From Chloroflexi bacterium CFX6 (lineage in GTDB: Bacteria; Chloroflexota; Anaerolineae; Anaerolineales; Villigracilaceae): DNA of 64,000 bases. Below the pieces are notes generated by a model that made no database searches, was not told where the DNA came from, and was given only the letters and a program-made list of their open reading frames with translations. Made by a program: the position numbers and the translations under genes. Positions within the stretch are counted from its first letter, which is position 1. Every line of letters begins with the position of its first letter. The stretch lies in the NCBI GenBank assembly GCA_030263595.1, contig SZPG01000012.1:1-64000 (forward strand). The letters run 5' to 3'. Shown one piece after another: positions 42,325-52,222 of the stretch.

Positions 42325-42356
42325 GTGGGAATTTGGTAATGAAATTATACTCCCAC
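42325..42356 (-). promoter_or_regulatory. Promoter and inverted repeat of the maltodextrin operon
   Basis: TATAAT on the minus strand (42344-42349) lies 38 bases before the ATPase start. It is flanked by gtggga (42325-42330) and tcccac (42351-42356), which form an inverted repeat across the -10 region. A repressor operator is a reasonable guess. No regulator gene is adjacent. The rest of 42357-42484 shows nothing. Confidence 0.45.
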
Positions 42357-42484
42357 TTTTTGGGAAACCCCCAGTGCATTATGTCACGAATTTCGAGGGT
42401 GGACTCGATGGGAACACATAAACGATCAATCGCCAATGATTGCATTTGCCCGGGATGTCACGAAACGTGGTAGATGTTCCTCTT

Positions 42485-42865
42485 CTACTCCATATCCTCG
42501 CGCAGTTCGCCGCTGTCAACGGTGTGCAACCGTTCGGGCTCCTCCTGGAGTACGTCAATCAGGCTGTGCGGCAGGTCGCTCATCAGCGGAGCGAGGGGAA
42601 CGGAGGAGGGCGTGGTGATCCTGCCCGGCTTGGGAGGCGGTTGCAGGCGCGGTTTGAGTTCGTCCTCCGCGCGTCTGCGGACGATGCGGGGATCGTTCGT
42701 CAAAGCGCCCACGAAGATCCCCATCACCGAGTAAACCTCCCGTTTGGGAGTCACCCAACCGATCCATTCCCCGTTTTTGTTGAAGAGATGAGGGAAGACG
42801 AGGAAGGCTTCGGCTTCCCCGTTCGATGCGTAGATGGGAATGATGCGTTGCCGGTTTTGCGACAT
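42485..42865 (-). CDS. Conserved hypothetical protein, small beta domain with Pro-rich tail
   Basis: A 126-residue protein. The first 65 residues (IIPIYASNGEAEAFLVFPHLFN and GEWIGWVTPKREVYSVMG in outline) look like a small all-beta domain, perhaps the four-fold beta-flower type; that family name is a guess. The rest is Pro-rich (LKPRLQPPPKPGRI) and charged. It has no membrane segment. It lies 18 bases after gtrA and probably belongs to the same transcript. Function unknown. Confidence 0.7.
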   Translation of the reverse strand: MSQNRQRIIPIYASNGEAEAFLVFPHLFNKNGEWIGWVTPKREVYSVMGIFVGALTNDPRIVRRRAEDELKPRLQPPPKPGRITTPSSVPLAPLMSDLPHSLIDVLQEEPERLHTVDSGELREDME

Positions 42866-42883
42866 GGGGAACCCCTTTCGAGA

Positions 42884-43332
42884 TCAATCAATATCGTTGT
42901 ACGTCCAGTAGCGGTTCACGAAAAAGTTCCAAAGCATGACAACCCCGATGGCGAAGATCAGGGTCGCGTTTTTCGCCAATGCGTCCGCCGCCTCGTACGA
43001 GAGGTGCGCCATGCTCTCGAAGAACCCCGCCAGCGGGGGTTCGAGGTATTTCAGGATCGGTATCCGTATGGCGATGCCAATGGCGTTCACGAGAACGAAC
43101 ATTCCCAACTGACGGTGGACGGGCTTCGAGCGCGAGTCGGGATATGTCCAGTAACGGTTGCCGAAGAAATTATTGGTCACGGCGCAGATGAACGAAACGC
43201 TTCCCCCCAGGACGAGAGGGGTATGGAAAACCTGGGTCATAAGGTTCATCACGCCGATGTCAATCAGCGAACCGATCGCGCCGACGACCGCAAATTTCAC
43301 GAAGCGGATGTGTTCGCGGTTGTCTGTCACGA

Positions 43333-43336
<4 letters not shown>
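42884..43336 (-). CDS. GtrA-like flippase-type membrane protein
   Basis: A 150-residue protein with four membrane helices. It begins [23 protein letters not shown] in outline, the GtrA signature, and contains [19 protein letters not shown] and the final NRYWTYND. GtrA proteins help move polyprenyl-linked sugars across the membrane for glycan decoration. Its start overlaps the stop of the upstream sugar-nucleotide gene by four bases, so the two are translationally coupled. The partner glycosyltransferase is not in the window. Confidence 0.9.
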
Positions 43337-44292
<956 letters not shown>

Positions 44293-44386
44293 GTGAGTTC
44301 CTTGTTCGATGATATTGCGCTTCGGTCTTAGGCTTCCGCTTTGCTTTCACTCAGCCTCCGCCCGGACCGCTACAGCGCTGAAGTGA

Positions 44387-45967
44387 TTACTTCCAATCAA
44401 TCCTTGTGACCAGACCGTCGCCGGTCACCTGATATGCCTGCCCGCTGCCGCTGTCCACCAGCCAGAGGTTTCCCTGATAGACGAGCGCGATGAAGTCGCC
44501 CGACTGCCCTTCGATGGCGCCCGGCGCCCAGGCCGGCGCCTGCGGTTGGAGACCGGGCGCGTCGTCCGCGGGGAAGATCGTCCGCCGGTTCGACCCATCC
44601 CGATCCATAACGACGACCCTGTAGCGGCTCGTCTCGCTTTGTTCGGGAAAGATGGCTTGCAGGTACGCGACCTGGTATTGCCTCTCCGACGAACTGGATT
44701 GCAAATACGACGAGGACGGATAGGCAAACATGCCGGTCTGCCGCGCGATCTCCACGTTGGCGTCATTCGAAAAGGAAACCGCGCTCAGGCTGAAGAACGG
44801 CGAATCCTCCTCGCTGACCAGGCTGGGCGGCGGCGCATGAGACGTGAAGAACAGGGTGTTCCCGTCCGCGCCCCACGCCAGAGAGGGGATCCACGCCCAG
44901 TCGCTGTGCGTATTGTACGGAACGATGTCGAGCATCGGTTTGAGATATTTCCCGTCAATATCCACAAGCCCGATGCCGTCCGGGCGCGCATAAGCGAGAC
45001 GACCATCCGTGGAAAAGGAATACATCATTCCCCACCAGCCATAGACTCCGCCGCTGTTCGCTTCGATCACCTTTGCCTTTGCGCCGGTGGTGATGCTGTA
45101 ACGATGCAGGTCGTTGTTCGCCTGCCAGCCCGGGGCGGCGGCGCGCGGCTCGACGGTGGAATACGCGATGGAGTTCGTGCCGGGAATCCATTCCGCGTAG
45201 TGGACGACGTTCGCGATGCCGGTGCTGAACGGTTTGCCGCCGTTCGTGCGAACCGCCCAGATCGTGTTGATCTCCTGGTCGGCGGGTTTGGTGGATTTGC
45301 GCGTGAAGACGAGATAATTGCCGTTCGGCGAGAGGAAGAAAATGCGCCCGTCCAGGTCGCCGGTGGTGACGATGGGCGTGCGGTTGGCGGTGGAGCCTTC
45401 GATGAGCCAGGCGTTGCCGCCAGCCAGATACGCGATCCTGCCGGGGATGGGCAACGGCGCAAAGGAGGATTGCACGCCGACCATGACGATCTCCGGCGCG
45501 CCTTCGCGGAGGATCACCGTTTTGACGATGGAGCGGCTGATCTCCTCGCCGTCTTCGAGGACGATGCGATAGGTGAGTTCCTGCAATCCGTTCTCTCCAG
45601 CCTGGACGAGTCTCGTCTCGCCTTCGGGCAGGGACTCGTTGCGGACGACCTGCCTCTCGAAGGGAACGATCTGTTCTTCGGTCTCGAACTTTTCCTCCAC
45701 GCGCGTCAACTTCACTGTGTCTCCGTTCTTCAGGACGGTGTAAAGAGGAGGTTCCGTTTTGTCGAGGCTTTCCACCGCGATGTCCGCGCTTTGAAGCGCC
45801 TGTGAGACCGTGCTTCCCGCCGGCAGGGTGACGTTCCGCGTCTCGCCGTCGGCTGTGACGCGGATGGCGATGTCTTCGCCTGTCACCTGGGGGGAGCGGC
45901 AGGCTGTCAGCGTGGAGACTGCCAATGGAAGGAGGAGCAGGAGCGGGGTGAGGGAGAGGCGGTGCAT
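44387..45967 (-). CDS. Lipoprotein with ubiquitin-like (DUF348), G5 and beta-propeller domains
   Basis: A 526-residue predicted lipoprotein (lipobox STLTAC). Residues about 30-100 (IAIRVTADGETRNVTLPAGSTVSQAL in outline) fit the DUF348 ubiquitin-like fold, and residues about 105-170 (EEQIVPFERQVVRNESLP, YRIVLEDGEEISRS, GAPEIVMVG) fit the G5 domain. These two often precede peptidoglycan-active domains, as in Rpf proteins. Here they are followed by a propeller (SPNGNYLVFTRK, WGADGNTLFFTS) that reads like TolB or PD40 blades. The combination suggests a wall-associated sensor or scaffold. The activity is not known. Confidence 0.82.
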   Translation of the reverse strand: MHRLSLTPLLLLLPLAVSTLTACRSPQVTGEDIAIRVTADGETRNVTLPAGSTVSQALQSADIAVESLDKTEPPLYTVLKNGDTVKLTRVEEKFETEEQIVPFERQVVRNESLPEGETRLVQAGENGLQELTYRIVLEDGEEISRSIVKTVILREGAPEIVMVGVQSSFAPLPIPGRIAYLAGGNAWLIEGSTANRTPIVTTGDLDGRIFFLSPNGNYLVFTRKSTKPADQEINTIWAVRTNGGKPFSTGIANVVHYAEWIPGTNSIAYSTVEPRAAAPGWQANNDLHRYSITTGAKAKVIEANSGGVYGWWGMMYSFSTDGRLAYARPDGIGLVDIDGKYLKPMLDIVPYNTHSDWAWIPSLAWGADGNTLFFTSHAPPPSLVSEEDSPFFSLSAVSFSNDANVEIARQTGMFAYPSSSYLQSSSSERQYQVAYLQAIFPEQSETSRYRVVVMDRDGSNRRTIFPADDAPGLQPQAPAWAPGAIEGQSGDFIALVYQGNLWLVDSGSGQAYQVTGDGLVTRIDWK

Positions 45968-46038
45968 GTCGTTGATGGCGCTTCGTCTTCGGTCTGCGAC
46001 CTCCGCTCAGCGCGATAATCCGTTGTATAATCCGTGCG

Positions 46039-46626
46039 CTATCTGATGCGTCCGGTGATGGTCATCACGCCATCGGCAATCGAAATCGTTTGAATCCGCA
46101 AGCCGGTGGCGACCGGTCCGACCGAGCCGGTGTAGGCTTCCTCGATCATGGCAGAGATGGCGGCGTTGAGTCCTTCGGGCGCGGGCAGTGGACCGAAATC
46201 TGCGGAAACGATCTTGATCTTCGGGTTGCCGTTTGCATCCACACCCACCGATACGATGATGCCGATGTTGGCGTTGAACATGCCCTGCTGGGTCTTTCCG
46301 AAGATCTGCATCTGTTCGTCGCGCAGGTACACCTGCGGATCGGTGATGAGCGGCTTTTGGTCTTGTTGCAGGTTTTGATCGGTGATCAGGCGTTGCGCCA
46401 GCACGGAGGTGATCTGCGTTTCGGTGACGTGGATGGTCACTTCGCCGGTCGCTGCGCCCGCTTCGAAGGCGCGTTTGATCTCCTCCTTCAGGCTTTCCGC
46501 GGCTTCGTTCGAAACAGGGATGGGGGCGCGGTCCGAATAATCGGGTCCGCCGACGAAGACGTTGCACGCAATGACTGTCAGGACAAGTGTGGCAAGGAAT
46601 AAAAACAACGATGAGGATTTATTCAT
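46039..46626 (-). CDS. Predicted lipoprotein of unknown function
   Basis: A 195-residue protein with lipobox TVIAC. The mature part has EIKRAFEAGAATGEVTIHVTE, SVLAQRLITDQNL, IFGKTQQGMFNANIGIIV and a final strand SIADGVMTITGRI, giving an alternating helix-strand pattern like lipid-binding tubular domains, but this is only a guess. An upstream in-frame extension would add non-signal residues, so I start it at 46626. It is divergent from scpB, with only 40 bases between the two starts. Confidence 0.75.
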   Translation of the reverse strand: MNKSSSLFLFLATLVLTVIACNVFVGGPDYSDRAPIPVSNEAAESLKEEIKRAFEAGAATGEVTIHVTETQITSVLAQRLITDQNLQQDQKPLITDPQVYLRDEQMQIFGKTQQGMFNANIGIIVSVGVDANGNPKIKIVSADFGPLPAPEGLNAAISAMIEEAYTGSVGPVATGLRIQTISIADGVMTITGRIR

Positions 46627-46666
46627 TTTCGATCCGATCCGATATTTTAAGCGGAGCAATTATAGC

Positions 46667-47245
46667 ATGAGCGACTTTGTGTCATCTCCCGACCCAGGCA
46701 CCGAAACCGAATTGTCACTTTCCGTAAAATTGGAGGCGCTTTTGTTCGTGGCGGCGGAGCCTGTGACGACCGCGCAACTGGCGACCGCGCTGGACGTGGC
46801 GCCCTCCGTGATCGAACGCGGACTCAACGAACTGGACGCTTCGCTCGCGACCCGCGGCTTGCGTCTGCAGCGACATGCCGGGCGCGTGCAATTGACCACC
46901 GCGCCGCAACTCGCCGAATTGGTCGAGCGGTTCCTGGGTCTCGAAGCGACGACCCACCTGAGCCGCGCCGCGCTGGAGACCCTGGCGATCATCGCCTATC
47001 AACAGCCGGTTACGCGTCCACAGATTGACGCCATTCGCGGCGTGAACAGCGATAGCATGTTGAAGAGTCTTTTGAATAAAGGATTGATCCTGGAGTCCGG
47101 TCGCGCCGACGGACCGGGGCGACCGATCCTGTACTCCACCGCGCCGGAGTTCCTCGGGCACTTCGGTTTGAACTCCATCCTCGAAATGCCGCCGCTTGCC
47201 AAGCCCGAAGAGGAACAGGAGGCGGAGGAGTTATTGAAGGGATGA
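46667..47245 (+). CDS. scpB: Segregation and condensation protein B
   Basis: Part of the SMC-ScpAB complex that organises chromosomes. A 192-residue protein with two winged-helix domains: SVKLEALLFVAAEPVTTAQLA at the start, and LSRAALETLAIIAYQQPVTRPQI followed by IRGVNSDSMLKSLLNKGLI, which is the family signature. The start at 46667 has GGAG about 11 bases upstream. scpA is not beside it in this window. The pseudouridine synthase follows three bases after the stop, a common pairing in many phyla. Confidence 0.93.
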   Translation: MSDFVSSPDPGTETELSLSVKLEALLFVAAEPVTTAQLATALDVAPSVIERGLNELDASLATRGLRLQRHAGRVQLTTAPQLAELVERFLGLEATTHLSRAALETLAIIAYQQPVTRPQIDAIRGVNSDSMLKSLLNKGLILESGRADGPGRPILYSTAPEFLGHFGLNSILEMPPLAKPEEEQEAEELLKG

Positions 47246-47248
47246 TGA

Positions 47249-47995
47249 ATGACCGCTGAACGACTACAGAAAATCCTGGCGCAGGCTGGTTACGGTTCCC
47301 GCCGCGCCTGCGAAGACTTTATCACGGCAGGACGCGTGCGCGTCAACGGGAGGATCGCCGAACTCGGTCAAAAAGCCGACCCCGCGACGGACGCGATCAC
47401 TGTGGACGGCAAACCGATCCCAGCCGCAGAGACGCTGATCTACGTTGCGCTGCACAAACCGCGCAACATACTTTCCGCTGTCGCGAAGGAACGCGGCGAC
47501 AACCGCCCGACCGTGCGCGATCTGGTGGACGCGCCGGGGCATTTGTATCCTGTGGGGAGGCTGGATTTCGAGAGCGAAGGTTTGGTCCTGATGACCAATG
47601 ACGGCGACCTGGCAAACCGGCTGGCGCATCCGCGTTATGGACACGAGAAGGAATATCGCGTCCTGTTGGCGAAGCGACCGGACCAGGAGCAACTCGAAGC
47701 GTGGAGAAGAGGCGTCGTCCTCGATGACGGACATAGGACTGCGCCGGTGGATGTCCGTTATGAATCCTCCCAGGGAAAGGGCGCGTGGGTGAGGGTCGTG
47801 ATGCGGGAGGGGCGCAAGAGGCAGATCCGCGAGACCTGCCAGCAGTTGGCATTGCCCGTTGTGCGCATCCTCCGCACCCGCATCGGGACGTTGCGCCTGG
47901 GCAACCTCAAGCCGCGTCAATGGCGATATTTGACGACGATGGAGGTCAATGAATTGAAGAACGGAGAGACGCCGAAAAAGAAGAACCGCCGATGA
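47249..47995 (+). CDS. rluB: rRNA pseudouridine synthase, RluB/RsuA family
   Basis: Converts a uridine of 23S or 16S rRNA to pseudouridine. A 248-residue protein with an N-terminal S4 RNA-binding domain (ERLQKILAQAGYGSRRACE in outline) and the catalytic Asp in VGRLDFESEGLVLMTNDG. EGRKRQIRETCQ is the conserved family motif near the end. The charged C-terminal tail ends KKKNRR. It is probably co-transcribed with scpB; the terminator hairpin overlaps the last codons. Confidence 0.93.
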   Translation: MTAERLQKILAQAGYGSRRACEDFITAGRVRVNGRIAELGQKADPATDAITVDGKPIPAAETLIYVALHKPRNILSAVAKERGDNRPTVRDLVDAPGHLYPVGRLDFESEGLVLMTNDGDLANRLAHPRYGHEKEYRVLLAKRPDQEQLEAWRRGVVLDDGHRTAPVDVRYESSQGKGAWVRVVMREGRKRQIRETCQQLALPVVRILRTRIGTLRLGNLKPRQWRYLTTMEVNELKNGETPKKKNRR

Positions 47996-48010
47996 GGCGG
48001 TTCCTTTTTT
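47983..48010 (+). terminator. Rho-independent terminator overlapping the rluB stop
   Basis: gaaccgcc (47983-47990) pairs with ggcggttc (47996-48003) around gatga, followed by six T at 48005-48010. The stop codon lies inside the loop and stem. Confidence 0.9.
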
Positions 48011-48076
48011 GAAACGACCCTTCATTCCGTCAATCCCGCGTATCCCAAAGTGTTGGAATGGGTGGGCGGGCGATCT

Positions 48077-48718
48077 CTAACTTTGGCGGATGTCCCAGAA
48101 CTTTTTTACGACGTTGCCAAGCACCTTGCGGATATTTTCCTTTTTGACGCCTTCCACTTTGAATGTGAGGACCTTGGTGCCGGCATCCTCCCCGGCGAAG
48201 AAACCGAACGAGACGAAGTTTCCGCCGGCGTCCGCGATGGCTTTGGTGACCCGCGCGAGTTCGCCCGGTTTGTCCTCGATGGTCGCGGTGACGCGGATAC
48301 CTTTATCCCGCGCGCCCATCAGTTCGAGGAAGACCTTGAACAGGTCGGTCTCGGTGATCATGCCAACCACCCGATCCCCGTCCACAACGGGCAAGCCGCC
48401 GATCTTTTTGTCCGCCATGATGCGGGCGGCTTCTTCGATGGGGGTGTCGCGGCTTACCGTAACGATCTTTTTGCTCATTACGTTCTTTATCTTGACCTTG
48501 CTGATCAGGTAGTGCATCTCCCAGATGCTGAGCGTGGTCGCATCCGAAGGAGACGCGTTCAGCAAATCCTTCTCCGAAACGATGCCGACTAGTTTCCCGT
48601 TCTTGACGACCGGGGCGCGACGGATGTGTTCCTTTTTGAACATTGCCAGCACGTCGTTGATGGGCGCATCCGGCGAGACCGAGATCACGGGGCGGGACAT
48701 TCTTTCACCGACAAACAT
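48077..48718 (-). CDS. CBS-pair and ACT domain protein (AcuB-like)
   Basis: A 213-residue protein. Two CBS domains: VGERMSRPVISVSPDAPINDV with RRAPVVKNGKLVGIVSEKDLL, and VMSKKIVTVSRDTPIEEA with GGLPVVDGDRVVGMITETDLF. The C-terminal 75 residues form an ACT domain (IRVTATIEDKPGELARVTKAI in outline). CBS pairs bind adenosyl ligands and ACT domains bind amino acids, so the protein is a likely metabolic sensor. AGGAGG precedes the ATG with five to six bases of spacing. It is alone, between convergent rluB and the Liv operon. Confidence 0.9.
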   Translation of the reverse strand: MFVGERMSRPVISVSPDAPINDVLAMFKKEHIRRAPVVKNGKLVGIVSEKDLLNASPSDATTLSIWEMHYLISKVKIKNVMSKKIVTVSRDTPIEEAARIMADKKIGGLPVVDGDRVVGMITETDLFKVFLELMGARDKGIRVTATIEDKPGELARVTKAIADAGGNFVSFGFFAGEDAGTKVLTFKVEGVKKENIRKVLGNVVKKFWDIRQS

Positions 48719-48840
48719 GGTTACCTCCTGTGGTAATGCGGACGGTTTCGTCCGCTGGTGTGACAGTATCAGCAGGAATTATACAACCGGTCGCGAAAGG
48801 CTGCGTCACGAAATCGGAATGATGGAGGTCATATTCACGG

Positions 48841-49551
48841 CTACAAACCCAGGTACGCCGCGCGGATGTGCTTGTCCTTGATGAGTTTGCGCGCCGGTCC
48901 TTCGAGTTCCACCTTTCCCTCGGCAAGCACAAAGCCGTAGTCGCTGATGGCGAGGGCGAGTTGAATGTTCTGTTCGACCAGCAGGAGCGTGATGCCCTCA
49001 TCGCGAAGCAGTTTGAGGCTGTCGAACAACTGCAGCACCAGTACGGGCGCGAGTCCGAGCGACAATTCGTCAATGATGAGGACGATCGGGTCCGCCATGA
49101 TGCCGCGCGCCACCGCGAGCATTTGCTGTTCACCGCCGCTGAGCGTACCGGCTTTCTGCACGCTCCGTTCCTTGAGGCGCGGGAACATTTCGTAGACGCG
49201 TTCGAGATTCCTGGCGAAGTGCGGACGCGCCCGCTGGTTGGTCGCTCCCATTTCCAGGTTTTCGAGCACGGTCATGTCCGTGAACAATTGGCGTCCTTCC
49301 GGCACAAGCACCAGTCCCATTTCGGCTTTTGTGTAGGCGGGCAGCCTGCTTACGTCCCTCCCGTCGAACGTGATCGTCCCGCTCCAGGGACGGAGCAATC
49401 CCATGATCGTGCGGAGCAATGTGGTCTTGCCGACTCCATTTCCGCCCACCAGGGAGGTGAGTTTGCCCTTTTCCAGCGAGAGGCTCGAGCCCCACAGGAT
49501 TTGCACGTCTCCATAACCGGAGGTGACATCCTTGATCTCAAGAAGCGCCAT
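48841..49551 (-). CDS. livF: Branched-chain amino-acid type ABC transporter ATPase LivF
   Basis: A 236-residue ATPase of the HAAT family. Walker A is GGNGVGKTT, the signature is LSGGEQQM, Walker B is VLIIDELSLGLAP, and the C-terminus RAAYLGL is typical for LivF. It is the last gene of the operon, two bases after livG. The Walker-B DEL instead of DEP is a known LivF variant. Confidence 0.93.
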   Translation of the reverse strand: MALLEIKDVTSGYGDVQILWGSSLSLEKGKLTSLVGGNGVGKTTLLRTIMGLLRPWSGTITFDGRDVSRLPAYTKAEMGLVLVPEGRQLFTDMTVLENLEMGATNQRARPHFARNLERVYEMFPRLKERSVQKAGTLSGGEQQMLAVARGIMADPIVLIIDELSLGLAPVLVLQLFDSLKLLRDEGITLLLVEQNIQLALAISDYGFVLAEGKVELEGPARKLIKDKHIRAAYLGL

Positions 49552-49553
49552 GG

Positions 49554-50306
49554 TTATTCCTCCTCCAGCAATTGCTCGGCGAGTTTCGGGTCGCCCAGGT
49601 AGGCTTCGATCACCTTCTCGTCTTTTGCGATCTCTTCCGGGGAGCCTTCGGCGATCTGTTGTCCGTAATCCAAAACGATGATGCGATCCGAGACGTTCAT
49701 CACTGCTTTCATCACGTGTTCGATCATGATGATGGTGACGCCCTGCTCGCGGATCTTCAACACGGTCTGCACCATGCCGTCAATTTCAGAGGGATTGAGA
49801 CCCGCCAGCACTTCATCCAAAAGCAGAAGATACGGACGCGCCGCCAGCGCCCGCGCCATTTCCAACCGCTTCTTTTGCGCGACGTTCAAACTGCCCGCCA
49901 GTTGATCGGCTCTCGGCGCCAGCCCGACGAAATCCAGCACCTCGTCCGCGATCCTTGCCGCGTGACTGAGGGGTTGGTTCTCGTGACCGAAGCACGCGCC
50001 AACCATCACGTTTTCCCGGACCGTGAGTTCGTTCAACGGCTGGACGATCTGATGCGTGCGCGCCATTCCCATGCGGGCGTGGTCGTAGGGTTTGAATCTG
50101 GTCACTTCCTTGTCGCGGAAGATCACGCGTCCCTCCTCGGGCGGGTAAACGCCGTTGATCGCGTTGAAGAGGGTCGTCTTGCCCGCGCCGTTGGGACCGA
50201 TCAATCCAAGGATCTGTCCCTCGGGCAGATCGAAGGTGACGTTGGACAACGCCTGCAAACCGCCGAAGCGTTTCGAGACGCCCTGTAAGGAAAGCAGGAT
50301 GGTCAT
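49554..50306 (-). CDS. livG: Branched-chain amino-acid type ABC transporter ATPase LivG
   Basis: A 250-residue ATPase. Walker A is GPNGAGKTT; the LivG-specific segment RTHQIVQPLNELTVRENVMVG is present; the signature is LNVAQKKRLEMAR, in which the usual LSxGQ is replaced, as is common in LivG; Walker B is YLLLLDEVLAGLNP. The start at 50306 overlaps the livM stop by four bases and follows GGAGGG; an ATG 42 bases upstream would extend into livM. Confidence 0.92.
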   Translation of the reverse strand: MTILLSLQGVSKRFGGLQALSNVTFDLPEGQILGLIGPNGAGKTTLFNAINGVYPPEEGRVIFRDKEVTRFKPYDHARMGMARTHQIVQPLNELTVRENVMVGACFGHENQPLSHAARIADEVLDFVGLAPRADQLAGSLNVAQKKRLEMARALAARPYLLLLDEVLAGLNPSEIDGMVQTVLKIREQGVTIIMIEHVMKAVMNVSDRIIVLDYGQQIAEGSPEEIAKDEKVIEAYLGDPKLAEQLLEEE

Positions 50307-51274
50307 GCGAGCGCCCTCCTTATGGTTGGAATGCGGTGACGAAGCCATCCGATCGCGCCCGCCGGAATGAACAACACGATCATCAGCAAGATCACGCCGG
50401 ACACCGAAAGCTGGATGTCCTTGAAGAACGCGCTCGTCACCAGATAGCCGCGCATCCCCTGATAGGCGAAGGCGCCGAGAATGGGACCTAGCACGGTTCC
50501 CTGCCCGCCCAGCATAACCATCACCAGCAATTCGATGGAGGCGTGAAGCGGGAAGGCGTCGTGCGGTTCGACGTTGCCGTTCTTGAAGAAGAACAGGACG
50601 CCCACCATCCCTGGGATGATGGCGGAAAGCACGTATGCCCAGGTCTTCGCGTTCGGGGCGACGACCCCCATCACCTCCGCGGCGTCCTCGTTCTCGCGGA
50701 TCGCCAGCAGTCCAAGCCCGAACTTCGAGGCGCGGACAGCGTAACTCAGGAGAACGGCGAATAACGCCAGACCCGCGCCGACGTAAAAGGACATCTGAAG
50801 AGCCTGCGCCGCGCCCCCGTAGGCTTTATACACGCTGAAGTTGAGCGTGATGCCCGTAGGTCCGCCGAACAGGTCGAAGTTGCTGATGAACGCCTTCATG
50901 GCTTCGTTGACGCCGATGGTGGCAAGCGCAAAATACGCGCCGCGCAATCTCAAAATGGCTTTGCCGAGCAGGAACGCCAGAATGCCCGAAGCCAGTCCGC
51001 CTCCCAGCATTGCCGCCCAGAAGGACCATCCCTGCGCGGTGAGCAGGTAGATGCCGACGTATCCGCCGAAACCATAGAATACGATGTGACCGAAACTGAC
51101 GTAGCCGGTGTATCCCAGCAGGATGTTCAGGCTCGAGGCGAGCGCGACCGCCTTCAGGATGGTGAACGCGCTTTCGCGGTTGGCGGGCTTGCCGGTGACG
51201 AAGGGCCAGGCGACGAGCGCGCCGACCACCAGCACGGGGAGAATGAGACCGATGTATTTATGCCAGAGTTTCAT
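50303..51274 (-). CDS. livM: Branched-chain amino-acid type ABC permease LivM
   Basis: A 323-residue membrane subunit with about nine helices. Typical segments are LLGYTGYVSFGHIVFYGFGGYVG in outline, RLRGAYFALATIGVNEAMKAF, and MVMLGGQGTVLGPILGAF. It overlaps both neighbours by four bases (livH upstream, livG downstream), indicating translational coupling through the operon. Confidence 0.93.
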   Translation of the reverse strand: MKLWHKYIGLILPVLVVGALVAWPFVTGKPANRESAFTILKAVALASSLNILLGYTGYVSFGHIVFYGFGGYVGIYLLTAQGWSFWAAMLGGGLASGILAFLLGKAILRLRGAYFALATIGVNEAMKAFISNFDLFGGPTGITLNFSVYKAYGGAAQALQMSFYVGAGLALFAVLLSYAVRASKFGLGLLAIRENEDAAEVMGVVAPNAKTWAYVLSAIIPGMVGVLFFFKNGNVEPHDAFPLHASIELLVMVMLGGQGTVLGPILGAFAYQGMRGYLVTSAFFKDIQLSVSGVILLMIVLFIPAGAIGWLRHRIPTIRRALA

Positions 51275-52137
51275 TTCTTCGCTCCAAACAAACCGCTCGG
51301 TCGCACCAACAGGATGAGGACGAACAGGGCGAATTCGATCACCGGCACCCAGGACGTTTCGAGAAAAGCGGGGATGATGCCTTCGATCACACCCAGGATC
51401 AACCCGCCGAACAGCGCGCCGATCGGATTCCCCAAGCCTCCCAATACGCCGATCACAAAACTCTTCAGTTCGTAGCCCCCGCCCGAAAGGATGTTGAACG
51501 GGAAGAAAGTCGCGATCAACGCGCCCGAAACCATCGCTAGCATCGTACCCAGTCCGAAGCTGAGCGCCAGGATGCGCGTGGACGGCACGCCCATCAATTC
51601 CGCCGCGGCGCGATTGTTCGCCACCGCGCGGATGAACTTTCCGGGGCGCGTGCGATACAGGAAGAGATATAAGCCGCCCGTGAACAGCATCGTCACCAGC
51701 GCCGCGATCAACCGCGTGCCGAGCAGCGTAACGGGCCCGACCTTGAAACTTCCCGCGCTGAAATCCACGTTATAGGGCGAGGTCGTGAGGGCGGCGGTTC
51801 CCAACCCGATGATGATCATGTTCACGGAGAACGTTGCAAGCAACGAGGATAAATGCGGCGCGTTGATCACGCGATGCACGGCGATGACGTAGATCAGAAC
51901 GCCGAGCAGCAATCCGACGACCGCGATCGGGATCAATCCCGCGTATGGGTTGACCCCCGCGCGCATGAACAGGAAGAACGTCGCGAACATTCCCAGCGCG
52001 ATGATGGGCCCGTGCGACAAGTTGATGACGTTCATCACGCCCCAGATCAGGGTCAGTCCCATCGCCGCCAGCCCGTACACAAAGCCCAAAAGGATGCCGT
52101 CTGGAAGGGATGTCAATAGCAGGCTGAATTGTTGCAT
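51271..52137 (-). CDS. livH: Branched-chain amino-acid type ABC permease LivH
   Basis: A 288-residue membrane subunit. It starts LPDGILLGFVYGLAAMGLTLIWG in outline and contains VMNVINLSHGPIIALGMF and GGLGNPIGALFGGLILGVIE, the LivH pattern. It follows the binding-protein gene by 85 bases and overlaps livM by four bases. Confidence 0.93.
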   Translation of the reverse strand: MQQFSLLLTSLPDGILLGFVYGLAAMGLTLIWGVMNVINLSHGPIIALGMFATFFLFMRAGVNPYAGLIPIAVVGLLLGVLIYVIAVHRVINAPHLSSLLATFSVNMIIIGLGTAALTTSPYNVDFSAGSFKVGPVTLLGTRLIAALVTMLFTGGLYLFLYRTRPGKFIRAVANNRAAAELMGVPSTRILALSFGLGTMLAMVSGALIATFFPFNILSGGGYELKSFVIGVLGGLGNPIGALFGGLILGVIEGIIPAFLETSWVPVIEFALFVLILLVRPSGLFGAKK

Positions 52138-52222
52138 TGCTCAACTCCCGATATGAGTTTTGCAGGGGTGGGTCCCTTCGCCCCGGGGGATGTTCCCGCC
52201 CCTGCAAACGAATGTGTAACGG

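Noticed and set aside
49554-50306. LivG judged defective because its signature lacks LSGGQ
   Set aside because: Divergent signature sequences (LNVAQ or similar) are normal for LivG proteins, and Walker motifs are intact.
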